DNA of 50,641 bases from JACVRW01 sp046735115 (GTDB taxonomy: Bacteria > Actinomycetota > Thermoleophilia > Solirubrobacterales > Thermoleophilaceae). Position 1 is the stretch's first letter. The number at the start of each line of letters is the position of its first letter. Position numbers and translations under genes: made by a program. Under the pieces are notes generated by a model. That model saw only the letters and a program-made list of their open reading frames with translations. It made no database searches and was not told where the DNA came from. Below, piece by piece: positions 8,950 to 17,502 of the stretch. The DNA lies in the NCBI GenBank assembly GCA_046735115.1, contig JBKPSR010000018.1:1-50641 (forward strand). Direction: 5' to 3'.

Positions 8950-10166
8950 TCGACATCGACAGCGAGTCCTTTCTCTTCGTCGTCCTCGCCGCCGCGCTCG
9001 CCGCGTTCGTGGCGGGCCTGGTGTCGACACGTATGCCGCTGCCGGTCGTGGTGGTGGAGGTCCTTCTGGGAATACTGATCGGTCCCGACGTGCTGGGCCT
9101 CGCGGATTCCGACGCGTTCCTCAACTTCTTCTCGAATCTCGGTCTCGGAATGCTCTTCTTCTTCGCGGGCTACGAGATCGACTTCGAGCGGATCCGCGGC
9201 AGCCCGCTCCGGCTTGGGCTCCTCGGGTGGCTGCTCTCACTCGTCCTGGCCTATTCGCTGGGCGGACTGCTCACGCTCACGGGACTCGTGCTGTCGCTTC
9301 TGTTCACCGGGTCGGCGCTGGCCACGACCGCCATCGGCACCCTGATCCCGGTGCTGAGCGACGCGGGCGAGCTGCGCACCCGCTTCGGCACCTACCTCCT
9401 GGCCGCGGGCGCGGTGGGCGAGTTCGGCCCGATCCTGTTGATAACGCTCGTGTTTTCCACGAAGGGCGCGGCCACGAATGCGGTGATCCTCGTGGCCTTC
9501 GTCGTCGTGGCGGTGCTGGCGGCTGTGATGGCCGTCCGGGGTGTGGGGCGCGGCTGGGCCTTGCTCGACCGCACCCTCGAGACCAGCGGCCAGCTGGCGA
9601 TCCGCATCGCCGTGGTCATGGTGTTCGCACTCGGGGCGCTCGCCGACTCGCTCGGACTGGACCTATTGCTCGGCGGCTTCGTGGCCGGAATCATCGCGCG
9701 CATCGCGTTGCAGGGGCATGAGGTCGCCGTGCTCGAGTCCAAGCTCACCGCGGTGGGCTACGGCTTCCTGATCCCCTTCTTCTTCGTCGTAAGCGGCGTC
9801 AACTTCGACCTCAAAGCTCTCACGGACGATCCGGTGCGCCTGCTCGAGCTGCCGCTCTTCCTCGGCCTCTTCCTGATCGTTCGCGGCACTCCCGCGCTGC
9901 TCCTGTACCGCGGCGTGTTCGGCTTTCGGGATCGAGCTGCCCTGGGGATCTTCTCAGCCACGGGCCTGCCACTGATCGTGGCTATCACCACGATCGCGGT
10001 CCAGGAGGGCCACATGCGCTCAGCCACCGCCGCCTCCCTTGTGGGCGCAGGCATCCTGTCGACCGCGATCTTGCCCGTAATCGGCCTGCGCCTGCGAGCC
10101 GGGACCCCCAAGGACGAGGACCCCCTCCAGGCGCCGGACGAGGGGGCCGCCGTGGCGAGCGCCTGA
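8946..10166 (+). CDS. Cation:proton antiporter (CPA2/Kef-type membrane domain)
   Basis: Monovalent cation/proton antiporter of 406 residues with about twelve membrane helices. MPLPVVVVEVLLGILIGPDV is the family first-helix pattern, and LGMLFFFAGYEIDF and GLLLGGFVAG-like segments follow. No TrkA-N/RCK regulatory domain is attached. ATG 8946 overlaps the epimerase stop (ATGA). As the last gene of the run it may balance ion or pH load linked to respiration; that role is inferred from context only. Confidence 0.88.
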   Translation: MIDIDSESFLFVVLAAALAAFVAGLVSTRMPLPVVVVEVLLGILIGPDVLGLADSDAFLNFFSNLGLGMLFFFAGYEIDFERIRGSPLRLGLLGWLLSLVLAYSLGGLLTLTGLVLSLLFTGSALATTAIGTLIPVLSDAGELRTRFGTYLLAAGAVGEFGPILLITLVFSTKGAATNAVILVAFVVVAVLAAVMAVRGVGRGWALLDRTLETSGQLAIRIAVVMVFALGALADSLGLDLLLGGFVAGIIARIALQGHEVAVLESKLTAVGYGFLIPFFFVVSGVNFDLKALTDDPVRLLELPLFLGLFLIVRGTPALLLYRGVFGFRDRAALGIFSATGLPLIVAITTIAVQEGHMRSATAASLVGAGILSTAILPVIGLRLRAGTPKDEDPLQAPDEGAAVASA

Positions 10167-10255
10167 AAGCGCGGCGCGGCGCTGCTCACGGCTGGACGGC
10201 AATCACCCCGAGCGTGCCGAGGGCCAGCGCCTTGCGCGGCTTGTGGCGCGACACG

Positions 10256-10726
10256 TCAGCCGCTGGGTGGGATCTCGCCGGCCCAGTAATCAACCGCACC
10301 GTCGCGCATATACAGCTCGTAGACGTTGCGGGCGTAGACGCCAATCTTGCCGCTGTCCGGATAGAAGACGATGTCGTCGCCCTCCGAAGGCCCGCTCGAG
10401 ATCGAGAGGAAACGGGCGGTAGACGCGCCGCGGTTCCAGAGCTGATGGCCGCCCTCTTCGCCGACGGGGAACGCAAGCACCTCGCCCGCCGGAAGTGCGC
10501 GCCAGTCGCCCTGGGGGCCTCGCAGGCACAACCCTTCGTCGAGGACGATGATCACCTCCTCGTCGACCACATGCCAGTGGTAGGGGTATGCGGCCTCGCC
10601 GGCCGGAATCTCCCACAAGCTCATGCCGATCTTCTTCGCGCCTGCTTGCTGGGCGAGCCGTGCGCGACGGACCCGGAATCCGTCAATGCCGCGATCTTCG
10701 AATTCGGCTGCGTCGAGATTCGTCAT
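10256..10726 (-). CDS. Cupin-domain protein
   Basis: A 156-residue single cupin. The first metal-binding motif is YHWHVVDEEVIIVLDEG, and the second is the GHQLWNRG region, where the usual His is followed by Gln. The fold core GDWRALPAGEVLAFPVGEEG is typical of sugar-binding-like cupins. No enzyme activity can be assigned. It lies alone between the convergent antiporter gene and the PLP decarboxylase, with no obvious partner. Confidence 0.85.
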   Translation of the reverse strand: MTNLDAAEFEDRGIDGFRVRRARLAQQAGAKKIGMSLWEIPAGEAAYPYHWHVVDEEVIIVLDEGLCLRGPQGDWRALPAGEVLAFPVGEEGGHQLWNRGASTARFLSISSGPSEGDDIVFYPDSGKIGVYARNVYELYMRDGAVDYWAGEIPPSG

Positions 10727-10759
10727 GACGTCGAAAACGCTAGTCGGAGGCTGTTGCCG

Positions 10760-12208
10760 CTAGCGCGCCGCGGCCAGTGTACGTGCCGTGGCGACGACTT
10801 CCGCGACGAGGGTCGCGAGATGCTCCGAGGTCGTACCGGGATGCAGGATGCAGGCGCGCAGCGTCTCGCGGCCCCCGAACACGGTGCCCGTGACGAAGGC
10901 GCGGCCTCGCGCCTGAACGGCCTCCGGCAGAGCGCGGCCCAGCTCCTCCAGGCGGGCGGGCGGGCAGCCCGCCGGACGTGCGCGGAAGGCGACGATGGAG
11001 GTCTCGGGCGCGGCTGCGAGCTCCAGCTCGGGCTCGCGCTCCACCAGTGCCGCGAGCTCGCGGGCGAGTGCGTTCGCACGCGCCACCTGGGCGGCGATGC
11101 CGGCGCGTCCGCGTGCGGCGATGGTCGCCCAAGTCTTGAGGGCGCGGAACGGTCTCGTCTGCTCGAAGCCGTACTCGGCGAACGTCCCGACCGCCGCGCC
11201 GGTGTCCTGGCGCAGGTACGGCGGGATCAGGCTGAAGGCGTCGCGCAGGTCGTCGTCGCGCCGCACGAGCACGCAGCCTGCGTCGACCGGGACCCCGAGC
11301 CACTTGTGCGGGTCGAGCACGAGCGAATCGGCCCGTTCCATGCCGCGGTAGCGGTTTGCGATCGAAGGGTCAAGGACGCCGAATGCGCCGTAGGCGCCGT
11401 CGACGTGGAACCACAGGCCCTCCGCGGCCGCGACATCCGCGAGCGCGTAGAGCGGGTCGATCGCACCCGTGTTGACGGTGCCGGCCGAGCCGACGAGCAG
11501 CGCCGGCAGGGCGCCGCTCGCCCGATCGGCGGCGATCGACGCGCGGAGCGCCGTCGCGTCGAGCCGCCCTCCCTCGAGCGGGACCTCGCGCATCGCGCCA
11601 CTGCCGAGGCCAAGCAGCTCCAGGCCCCGCCGCACACAACTATGGGCCTCGGCCGGCACGTAGGCGATGAGCGGCGGGGCGCCGGCGAGGCCATCGCGAC
11701 GTACGTCATGGCCGGCGCCCGCCAGCGCCCGGCCGCGAGCGCCCGCCAGGCAGACGATCGTCGCGGCGGACCCGCCGCTCGTGAGCAGGCCGCCGCCGGG
11801 CTCGTGCGGAAAGCCCACCAGCTCCGCCAGCCACCGCACCACCGCGCGCTCCAGATGGACGTCGGCGTGATCGCCGGAGACGACACTTGGGTTCATCGCG
11901 GCCGCCGCGAGCGAAGCCATCACGCCGGCCGGCGAAGGCGGCGGGTTGACCCACCCGAAGAACGCCGGGTGGCCGTTGCCCATGGCGTGCGGCAGGACAT
12001 CGCGCAAGGTGGTCGCGACCTGGTCGCCCAGCGCCACCGGACGCTCCGGCAGGGGCAGGTCCCGCAGCCGCCTGCGCAGAGCCTCGGGGAGCGGCTGCCA
12101 GACGGACCCTGAAGGCAGCTCCGTGAGGTGCTCGGTGACGCCGTCCACCAGCGCGTGCGCTGCGCTGCGGAACGCGGCCAGCTCGTCTTCGCGCGCCGCG
12201 CTCGTCAC
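10760..12208 (-). CDS. PLP-dependent group II decarboxylase (aromatic-amino-acid/glutamate type)
   Basis: Pyridoxal-phosphate decarboxylase of the aromatic-L-amino-acid/glutamate decarboxylase family, 482 residues, a usual length. Key sites are HPAFFGWVNPPPSPAG near residue 80, GGGLLTSGGSAATIVCL in the cofactor pocket, HVDGAYGAF (Asp that pairs with the pyridine nitrogen) and DPHKWLGVP with the Schiff-base lysine. Some relatives act as aldehyde synthases instead of decarboxylases, so the substrate and exact reaction are open. It ends 4 bases upstream of the first base of the Ku gene on the same strand. Confidence 0.92.
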   Translation of the reverse strand: MTSAAREDELAAFRSAAHALVDGVTEHLTELPSGSVWQPLPEALRRRLRDLPLPERPVALGDQVATTLRDVLPHAMGNGHPAFFGWVNPPPSPAGVMASLAAAAMNPSVVSGDHADVHLERAVVRWLAELVGFPHEPGGGLLTSGGSAATIVCLAGARGRALAGAGHDVRRDGLAGAPPLIAYVPAEAHSCVRRGLELLGLGSGAMREVPLEGGRLDATALRASIAADRASGALPALLVGSAGTVNTGAIDPLYALADVAAAEGLWFHVDGAYGAFGVLDPSIANRYRGMERADSLVLDPHKWLGVPVDAGCVLVRRDDDLRDAFSLIPPYLRQDTGAAVGTFAEYGFEQTRPFRALKTWATIAARGRAGIAAQVARANALARELAALVEREPELELAAAPETSIVAFRARPAGCPPARLEELGRALPEAVQARGRAFVTGTVFGGRETLRACILHPGTTSEHLATLVAEVVATARTLAAAR

Positions 12209-12212
12209 CGAT

Positions 12213-13160
12213 CTAGTCGCGCCGCTCTGTCAGCGCGTCGACCAGCTGCTTCTTGGACATCTTGGTGCGCCCGCGGATGTCCTCTTTCTTGGCGCGTGCC
12301 AGGAGGTCGTCGCGGCTGAGCTTGTCCAGGTTCCCGTCGCCGTTCGAGCTGCCGTCGCCGTCGGCGTCGGAGCGCACGTCCCGGCCCGCCTTGACGTTGT
12401 CGAGCGCCCGCTGCAGTGCCTCCATCAGATCCGGCGCGGGCGGCGGCTCCTTCTCGGGCTCCGGCGCCTCGATCGTCCTGCGCTTGCGCTTGTCCTCGAT
12501 CACACGGCGCAGCCGCTCGCGGTAGCAGTCCTGGTAGGTCTCCGGAGCCCAGTCCGCCGAGAGCGCCTCGATCAGGGCGATCGCCTGGTCGAGCTGCTTC
12601 TTGGCGGGCTTCTTGCCGCCGGTCGGGATCGGCCTGGTCGGGCGAATCTCGTCGTGGAACAGCATCGTCGAGAGCGTCAGCGCGCAGTCCCGCACGCGAA
12701 TGGCGGCGAGGTACTCCTTCGTGCGCATCACGAAGCGGCCCAGCGCCGCGCGCCCGGTGCGACCCAGCACGTCGACCAGCAGCTGGTACGCGCGCAGCGT
12801 TCCCTCGCTCTCGCCGGCAGGCACCACGAGGTACGGGTGGTCGAAGTAGACCGGGTCGATGTCCACCAGCTCGACGAACGCCTCGATGTCGATCGTGCGC
12901 GTCTTGCGCGGCTCGACGGAGGCGAGCTCCGCGTCCGTCACGATCACCTGCCTGCCGTCGAGGTCGTAGCTGTGTGCGACCTCCTCGAACAGCACCTCGA
13001 CATCCTCCTCGGAGCAAAATCGGCGCTGCTCGATGCGGACCTTGTCCTTCTCGTGCAGCTCGTTGAAGTGGTAGTCGAGGTCGCGGGCGGCGCTCACCAG
13101 CTGGACCGGCACGTTCACGAGGCCGAAGCTGATGGATCCCGTCCAGAGCGCGCGCGCCAC
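12213..13160 (-). CDS. ku: Ku protein, copy A, with C-terminal HeH/SAP-like tail
   Basis: DNA-end-binding protein of bacterial non-homologous end joining. The Ku core starts ALWTGSISFGLVNVPVQL and contains KDKVRIEQRRFC, IDPVYFDHPYLVVP and LFHDEIRP. The roughly 65-residue tail is acidic and then has LSRDDLLARAKKEDI and GRTKMSKKQLVDAL, a helix-extended-helix DNA-binding type element. I placed the start at GTG 13160, next to the stop of the second Ku gene; the open frame continues upstream only as antisense-like shadow. It is 315 residues long. No ligD is in the window. Confidence 0.93.
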   Translation of the reverse strand: MARALWTGSISFGLVNVPVQLVSAARDLDYHFNELHEKDKVRIEQRRFCSEEDVEVLFEEVAHSYDLDGRQVIVTDAELASVEPRKTRTIDIEAFVELVDIDPVYFDHPYLVVPAGESEGTLRAYQLLVDVLGRTGRAALGRFVMRTKEYLAAIRVRDCALTLSTMLFHDEIRPTRPIPTGGKKPAKKQLDQAIALIEALSADWAPETYQDCYRERLRRVIEDKRKRRTIEAPEPEKEPPPAPDLMEALQRALDNVKAGRDVRSDADGDGSSNGDGNLDKLSRDDLLARAKKEDIRGRTKMSKKQLVDALTERRD

Positions 13161-13161
13161 G

Positions 13162-13923
13162 TCAGCTCCCCAGACTTGCCGCGAGGGCGGCCTCGAGGTC
13201 GTCGTGCTCCGGCTCCTCCTGCGCGGCCAGGTCGATCTCCTTCCCGGCGGCCTTGCGCTTGACCAGCTCGAGCACCGACTCGCGGTAGGTGTCGTCGTAC
13301 TTCTCCGGCTTGAAATCCTCTGCGAGTGAGTCGACGAGCTTCGCCGCCATCTGCACCTCGCGCTTGTTCGGACGGCGCCCGCCGGACGGGATGTCGAGCT
13401 CGTCCGGGGAGACGAGCTCGTCGTGGAAGCGCATGGTGTGGAGCGCGAGCACGTCGTCCAGCGCGCGCACGGCGACGAGGTACTCGCGGTCGTGGAAGGT
13501 GAACCGCCCGATGCCGGCGCGGCCGGAGCGGCGCAGCGCCTCGCACAGCAGCCGATACGCGTCCTCGGCCTCGCGCGACCCGACGTAGTAGGTCTTGTCA
13601 TAGAAGACCGGGTCGATCTCGCCGGCATCCACGAACTCCGTCAGGTGCACGACCTTGCCGCGCTCGCCGGCGGCCGCCTTGATCTCGTCCTTCTCGAGCA
13701 CGACGTAACGGCCCGGCGATACCTCGTAGCCCTTTACCACCTCGTCGTAGTCGACCTCCTTGCCCTCCTTCGGGCAGATCCGCCGGTGCTCGATCTGCGC
13801 GCCGTCCTTGGCGTGCACCTCGCTGAAATGCACCGTCTTCGACTCGATCGCCGAGTACAGCTTGATCGGCACGTTCACGAGCCCCAACGTGATCGTGCCG
13901 TTCCAGATCGAGCGCGGAGCCAT
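13162..13923 (-). CDS. ku: Ku protein, copy B
   Basis: Second Ku paralogue, 253 residues. It has IWNGTITLGLVNVPIKLYSA at the start, GAQIEHRRICPKEG, IDPVFYDKTYYVG, and MRFHDELVSPDELDIP. It stops after a short EEPEHDDLEAALAASLG tail, without the HeH/SAP-like extension of copy A. It is translated first and is separated from copy A by one base, so they should be made together. Paired Ku genes in some bacteria give alternative homo- or heterodimers; the pairing here is inferred. Confidence 0.93.
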   Translation of the reverse strand: MAPRSIWNGTITLGLVNVPIKLYSAIESKTVHFSEVHAKDGAQIEHRRICPKEGKEVDYDEVVKGYEVSPGRYVVLEKDEIKAAAGERGKVVHLTEFVDAGEIDPVFYDKTYYVGSREAEDAYRLLCEALRRSGRAGIGRFTFHDREYLVAVRALDDVLALHTMRFHDELVSPDELDIPSGGRRPNKREVQMAAKLVDSLAEDFKPEKYDDTYRESVLELVKRKAAGKEIDLAAQEEPEHDDLEAALAASLGS

Positions 13924-14113
13924 GCCACCGGCTTACCCGCGCGTCGCGCCCGGCAACCGGGATCACGGCTCCTCCTCCAGGTGCCGACCGACCCGATTAG
14001 CCACTACTTCCTGCTCGACGATCCCGACTCTGCGGACCGGCGGGCCCGCCCAAGAGAGCCCGCCGCACGCCTCCATCAAGGCGAACCTGGCGCGCGGAAG
14101 CGCCAGCCTCGCG

Positions 14114-14437
14114 TCAGCGGAACGTGGGGCGGGCGCCTTCCACGAAGGCATGCGCGAGCTCGTGCGCCAGAGCTTCTGCTCCCTCCGGCGCCGTGATGCG
14201 GAGCTCGAGCGCCTCGCTCGTCGCGCGCAGGTCGAAGCTGAGGAAGGCGCAGCACTCGGACTCCGCGGCGACGATCTGCTCGAGTCTGGCACGCGTCGCC
14301 TCGTCGTTTCGGAAGCGGAGGGCGTCCCCCCCGTCCCCATCCAGCAGCGCGTCCGCGCCGATTGCGCGTATCTCGGCGAGCCGACGGGGCAGCTCCTCCG
14401 CGTCCAGCGAGCAGGCGATGGGATTGTCTGGGCTCAT
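14114..14437 (-). CDS. Conserved small protein with ECCAFL motif, function unknown
   Basis: A 107-residue soluble protein. It has a central ESECCAFLSFDL motif with adjacent cysteines and ends in a helical EGAEALAHELAHAF segment. Similar short proteins occur beside metal or stress regulators in actinobacteria, but I cannot name a function. It lies just downstream of the sigma-factor gene (15-base gap to 14452), so it may be in the same transcript. Confidence 0.75.
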   Translation of the reverse strand: MSPDNPIACSLDAEELPRRLAEIRAIGADALLDGDGGDALRFRNDEATRARLEQIVAAESECCAFLSFDLRATSEALELRITAPEGAEALAHELAHAFVEGARPTFR

Positions 14438-14451
14438 CCGCGTATCCCGTT

Positions 14452-15480
14452 TTAGTCTACGAACGAGCGCAGCGTACGCGGGAGCCCGAAGTGGGCGAAG
14501 AGGGCGGTGTCGGCGAACCAGGTGATCGCCGCGATCCCGTCGCCCGCGAGCGTCAGGACGATCAGCCCGTAGGCATGGGCGATCGGAGCGTGTGCGTCCG
14601 GTAGGTAGCAGCCGAAGGCCGGCTGGCCGTTGGCACGGGTGGCGACGGCGCGCAGCGGCGCGCCGCGCAGCTCCGCCCGGTGCCGCAGGAAGGCAGCGAT
14701 GGCCTCGTGTCCCTGGTATTCGAGCGGCTGCGGCGGCATGGTGAGGAGGGCGTTGTCGGTGAGCAGCGCGACGATCTCGTCGACGTCGCCGCCGTGGACG
14801 GCGTCGGCGAAGCGGCCGACGAGTTCGCGCTCGCGGCTTGAGTCGGGGCGCGGCGCGCGCTCGCGGTCGGCGTCCGGCAGCCGCGCTCGCACGCTCGCGC
14901 GGGCGCGCTGCAGGGCGCCCTTGATCGACGCCTCGCCGGTGTCGAGCATCTCGGCCACCTCGGCTGTGCGGAAGCCGAGCACGTCGTGAAGAACCAGCGC
15001 CACGCGCTGGCGCGGCGGCAGGCCCTGGAGCGCGACGATGAACGCGAGCTCTATGGACTCCCTGGCCTCGTACCGCGCGGCCGGCCCGGGAGCCGGGTCG
15101 GGCAAGTCCCCGAGCAGGACGTCCGGGTAGGGCTCGAGCCAGAGCGGCTCCATTCGTCTGGTCGGCTCCGGCGACTCACCCATTGCCGGCACCTCCCTCG
15201 GTCGGCGCGACCGGGCCCGCAGTGCGTTCAGGCAACGGTTGGTCGCAATCCGGTAGAGCCAGGACCGCAGGGAAGCCCGGCCTTCGAATCCCGCGAGGCC
15301 GCGCCAGGCCGCCAGCAGCGTCTCCTGCACCATGTCCTCGGCGTCCTGTAGCGAGCCGAGGATGCGGTAGCAGTGGACCTGCAGCTCGCGCCGATGCGGC
15401 TCGGTGAGCTCGCGGAATGCATCCTCGTCTCCCGCGCGCGCACGCGCGAGCGCAGCGTCGCCTAGCGCATCGCCGGACAC
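14452..15480 (-). CDS. RNA polymerase ECF-type sigma factor with SnoaL-like C-terminal domain
   Basis: A 342-residue sigma-70 family factor. Region 2 includes HCYRILGSLQDAEDMVQETL and FEGRASLRSWLYRIATN. Region 4 has LPPRQRVALVLHDVLGF followed by EVAEMLDTGEASIKGALQRAR, the helix-turn-helix for the -35 element. From about residue 220 a SnoaL/NTF2-like domain follows (FADAVHGGDVDEIVALLTDN). This layout matches the large ECF groups (SigG/ECF56- or ECF41-like) in which the extra domain tunes activity in place of an anti-sigma factor. No anti-sigma gene is adjacent, consistent with that. Confidence 0.93.
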   Translation of the reverse strand: MSGDALGDAALARARAGDEDAFRELTEPHRRELQVHCYRILGSLQDAEDMVQETLLAAWRGLAGFEGRASLRSWLYRIATNRCLNALRARSRRPREVPAMGESPEPTRRMEPLWLEPYPDVLLGDLPDPAPGPAARYEARESIELAFIVALQGLPPRQRVALVLHDVLGFRTAEVAEMLDTGEASIKGALQRARASVRARLPDADRERAPRPDSSRERELVGRFADAVHGGDVDEIVALLTDNALLTMPPQPLEYQGHEAIAAFLRHRAELRGAPLRAVATRANGQPAFGCYLPDAHAPIAHAYGLIVLTLAGDGIAAITWFADTALFAHFGLPRTLRSFVD

Positions 15481-15574
15481 GAGCGCCTCGCATCGGCCTG
15501 TCCTGTCGCGGTCATCGCCGGTAAGGACACCAGCTTGTCGCGGACTGGACCGGCCGGCGCGCTGCGGGCTAGGA

Positions 15575-15835
15575 CTAATCCGCCGGGGCGTTGGCGCAGT
15601 GCTCGCCCCCGTCGCCCTGGCCGTCGCCCGGCGTGCCGACCGGCGGCAGCGGCAGGTCCTGAGCCGGGTTGTGAGCGATCAGCGACTCCTTGGCCATGCC
15701 ATTGTCGTTCGACGGACTTCCGGCGGCAGCCGCGTGACAGAAGGTGGCAGGCAGACCGGTGTGATGGAAGGCGAGTGCGGGAGCCGGCAGCGCGAGTAGG
15801 GCTGCAACAACGCTCACGAGACAGACACGCTTCAT
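15575..15835 (-). CDS. Small secreted protein, function unknown
   Basis: An 86-residue protein with a clear Sec signal peptide: MKR, then a hydrophobic VCLVSVVAALLALPAPALA core and an ALA-F cleavage site. The mature part is about 64 residues, rich in Gly, Pro and Asp, with two cysteines that could form a disulfide. A strong GGAGGAGG ribosome site precedes the ATG by 6 bases. I do not recognise the family. Confidence 0.72.
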   Translation of the reverse strand: MKRVCLVSVVAALLALPAPALAFHHTGLPATFCHAAAAGSPSNDNGMAKESLIAHNPAQDLPLPPVGTPGDGQGDGGEHCANAPAD

Positions 15836-15958
15836 GGGGACCTCCTCCGGGCGGGACGGTTTCCCGTTTCTACGCAGCGGCCGCCAGGGCGGTTCGCGGG
15901 TCTCCTCCCCTGCTCGCGGCGTAACCCGCGATTAACCCACCGGCACGACAATCGCCAT

Positions 15959-16435
15959 GTGTCGCTTCGTCGGCCGGCCCTGGTCTCGCAGTGCGCGGTC
16001 GCTCTCCTCGTTGCAGGCTGCGGGTTCGGCGACGCCAGTCAGGTTCAACCATCGGGGTCCTGGCACCGGTTGCCGGACCCCCCGCTCGGCCCGCGCGAGC
16101 TGGCGGCGGGGGTCTGGACGGGACGCGAGGTCTGGTCGGAGCTGCCGAACGTGCCCGAGCCAAGCGAGGACCTGGGCACCGACTTCGGCACCGGCGTCCT
16201 CACCAGTGCCCGGCTGGTGGGCGGCATGCCGAACACGCTGATTCTCGACATGACCCGCGACGACTGGGTCCGGGTCCCCCGCCTGTGGCGAGACCGGGAC
16301 TGGCGACAGGGGCCGACGGTCGTCAACACCCGCCGCAAGCTGATCGTCTTCGGCGGCGCCCGATGGAACCGGGCGCATCCCGACGGAGAGCTGCTGAACG
16401 ACGCCTGGATTTGGACGCCGCCTGCTCCGGGTTAG
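15959..16435 (+). CDS. Kelch-like lipoprotein, apparently shortened
   Basis: A 158-residue putative lipoprotein. The N-terminus has RRP, a hydrophobic stretch and an LLVAGC lipobox. The mature part starts with SWHRLPDPPLGPRELAAGVWTGREV, a kelch-type blade edge, and later has RRKLIVFGGARWN. Between these the usual series of blades is missing: only about one and a half blades can be counted, where relatives have five or more. Internal deletion of a longer propeller gene is likely. The GTG start at 15959 has no good ribosome site. Its TAG overlaps the stop of the convergent ankyrin gene. Confidence 0.6.
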   Translation: MSLRRPALVSQCAVALLVAGCGFGDASQVQPSGSWHRLPDPPLGPRELAAGVWTGREVWSELPNVPEPSEDLGTDFGTGVLTSARLVGGMPNTLILDMTRDDWVRVPRLWRDRDWRQGPTVVNTRRKLIVFGGARWNRAHPDGELLNDAWIWTPPAPG

Positions 16436-17502
16436 CGCGAACTGGCGAGCAGCGCGTCGATCGCCGCGTCGCCCGTGGGTGCTGAGTGGCGGGTCGGAGC
16501 GCCTGCCGCCAGCAGCGCCCTGACGGTGCCCGTGTAGTCGCCGCCGTCCGCTCGGTTGTTCTGGACGCCCCACAGAGCACAGTCGAGCGGGGTCGGGCCG
16601 TCATCATCGAACGCGCGGTCGTCCAGGTCGGCGCCGCGGTCGATCAGCAGCTGCACCACCTCGGTACGCCCGTGCATGGCCGCCTGGTCGAGGGGAGTGA
16701 AGTTGCTCCAGCCGCGCGTGTCGACGTGCATGCCGGCATTGAGCAACGCCGTCACCACGCCGGTTCGGCCGAGGAGGGCGAACTGGCCGAGGATCCAGCC
16801 GTAGTCGTCGCCGGGTGGGTTGCCGAGGGCCGGAGGCGCCGCCCTCGGCAGCTCGGCCGATTCGCCGCGAGCCACCGTTAGCACAGCGGCGTCGACAGCG
16901 TCGAGCTCGGCCGATGCCCCACGGGCCTCGAGCAGGTCGTAAGCGGCCAGGTGACCGCACCGCGCGGCAAGCGCAAGCGGGCGACGGCCGTTGTCCCAGC
17001 GGTCCCATGGCAGGTTCACGTCGGCGCCGGCCTCGAGCAGCATCGTGAGGATCGTGAGACCGCGCCCGCGGCTGATGGCGTGATGGAGGCAGCGGTTCGC
17101 GTTCACGTCCACGCCCCGGTCGAGGAACCACTGCAGTCCGGCCGCGTCCTCGAAGTCGAGCTTGTGGTTGACCATCGACTCGAAGCCGGGCTCGTAGAGC
17201 AGGTCCAAGAACGCTGTGTTCGACTGCTCGCACGCGTGGTAGAAGGCGTCGTCGTCTCTAGTCGCGCCGTGCTCGAGCAGGAGCTCGACGAGCGCCGGGT
17301 CGCCACGGTCGATGGCGGCGAACAGCGCGGACATCCGTCCCTCGCCGCCCCACTCGATCGTGTGGCTGTCGGGGTCGGTCCCGGCCTCGAGCAACAGACG
17401 CGCGCCCTTGCGGAGGTCCTCCGGCGAGCCTGTTGACCGCCGGAGCAGCAGGAGGAGTGGAGGCAGCCCATGCGTGTCCCGCGCGTGCTCGGGCATCGCC
17501 AC
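16432..17502 (-). CDS. Ankyrin-repeat protein
   Basis: A 356-residue soluble protein with about seven ankyrin repeats. Examples are MSALFAAIDRGDPALVELLL, ILTMLLEAGADVN, PLALAARCGHLAAYDLLEA, TPLDQAAMHGRTEVVQLLID and TPLDCALWGV. Such proteins mediate protein-protein contacts; no enzymatic domain is attached and no partner is evident nearby. Its TAA and the TAG of the convergent lipoprotein share TTAG (16432-16435). Confidence 0.88.
   Translation of the reverse strand: MAMPEHARDTHGLPPLLLLLRRSTGSPEDLRKGARLLLEAGTDPDSHTIEWGGEGRMSALFAAIDRGDPALVELLLEHGATRDDDAFYHACEQSNTAFLDLLYEPGFESMVNHKLDFEDAAGLQWFLDRGVDVNANRCLHHAISRGRGLTILTMLLEAGADVNLPWDRWDNGRRPLALAARCGHLAAYDLLEARGASAELDAVDAAVLTVARGESAELPRAAPPALGNPPGDDYGWILGQFALLGRTGVVTALLNAGMHVDTRGWSNFTPLDQAAMHGRTEVVQLLIDRGADLDDRAFDDDGPTPLDCALWGVQNNRADGGDYTGTVRALLAAGAPTRHSAPTGDAAIDALLASSR

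Noticed and set aside
8030..10255. Search for cydX, cydC or cydD next to cydAB
   Set aside because: Only an epimerase and an antiporter follow; no short hydrophobic gene or ABC transporter is present.
12213..13628. 471-codon version of Ku copy A
   Set aside because: Its first 156 codons are an alternative frame of copy B; the Ku domain starts at GTG 13160.
15281..15295. TTCGAATCC, resembling a tRNA T-loop
   Set aside because: It lies inside the sigma-factor coding sequence and no acceptor or anticodon stem can be drawn around it.
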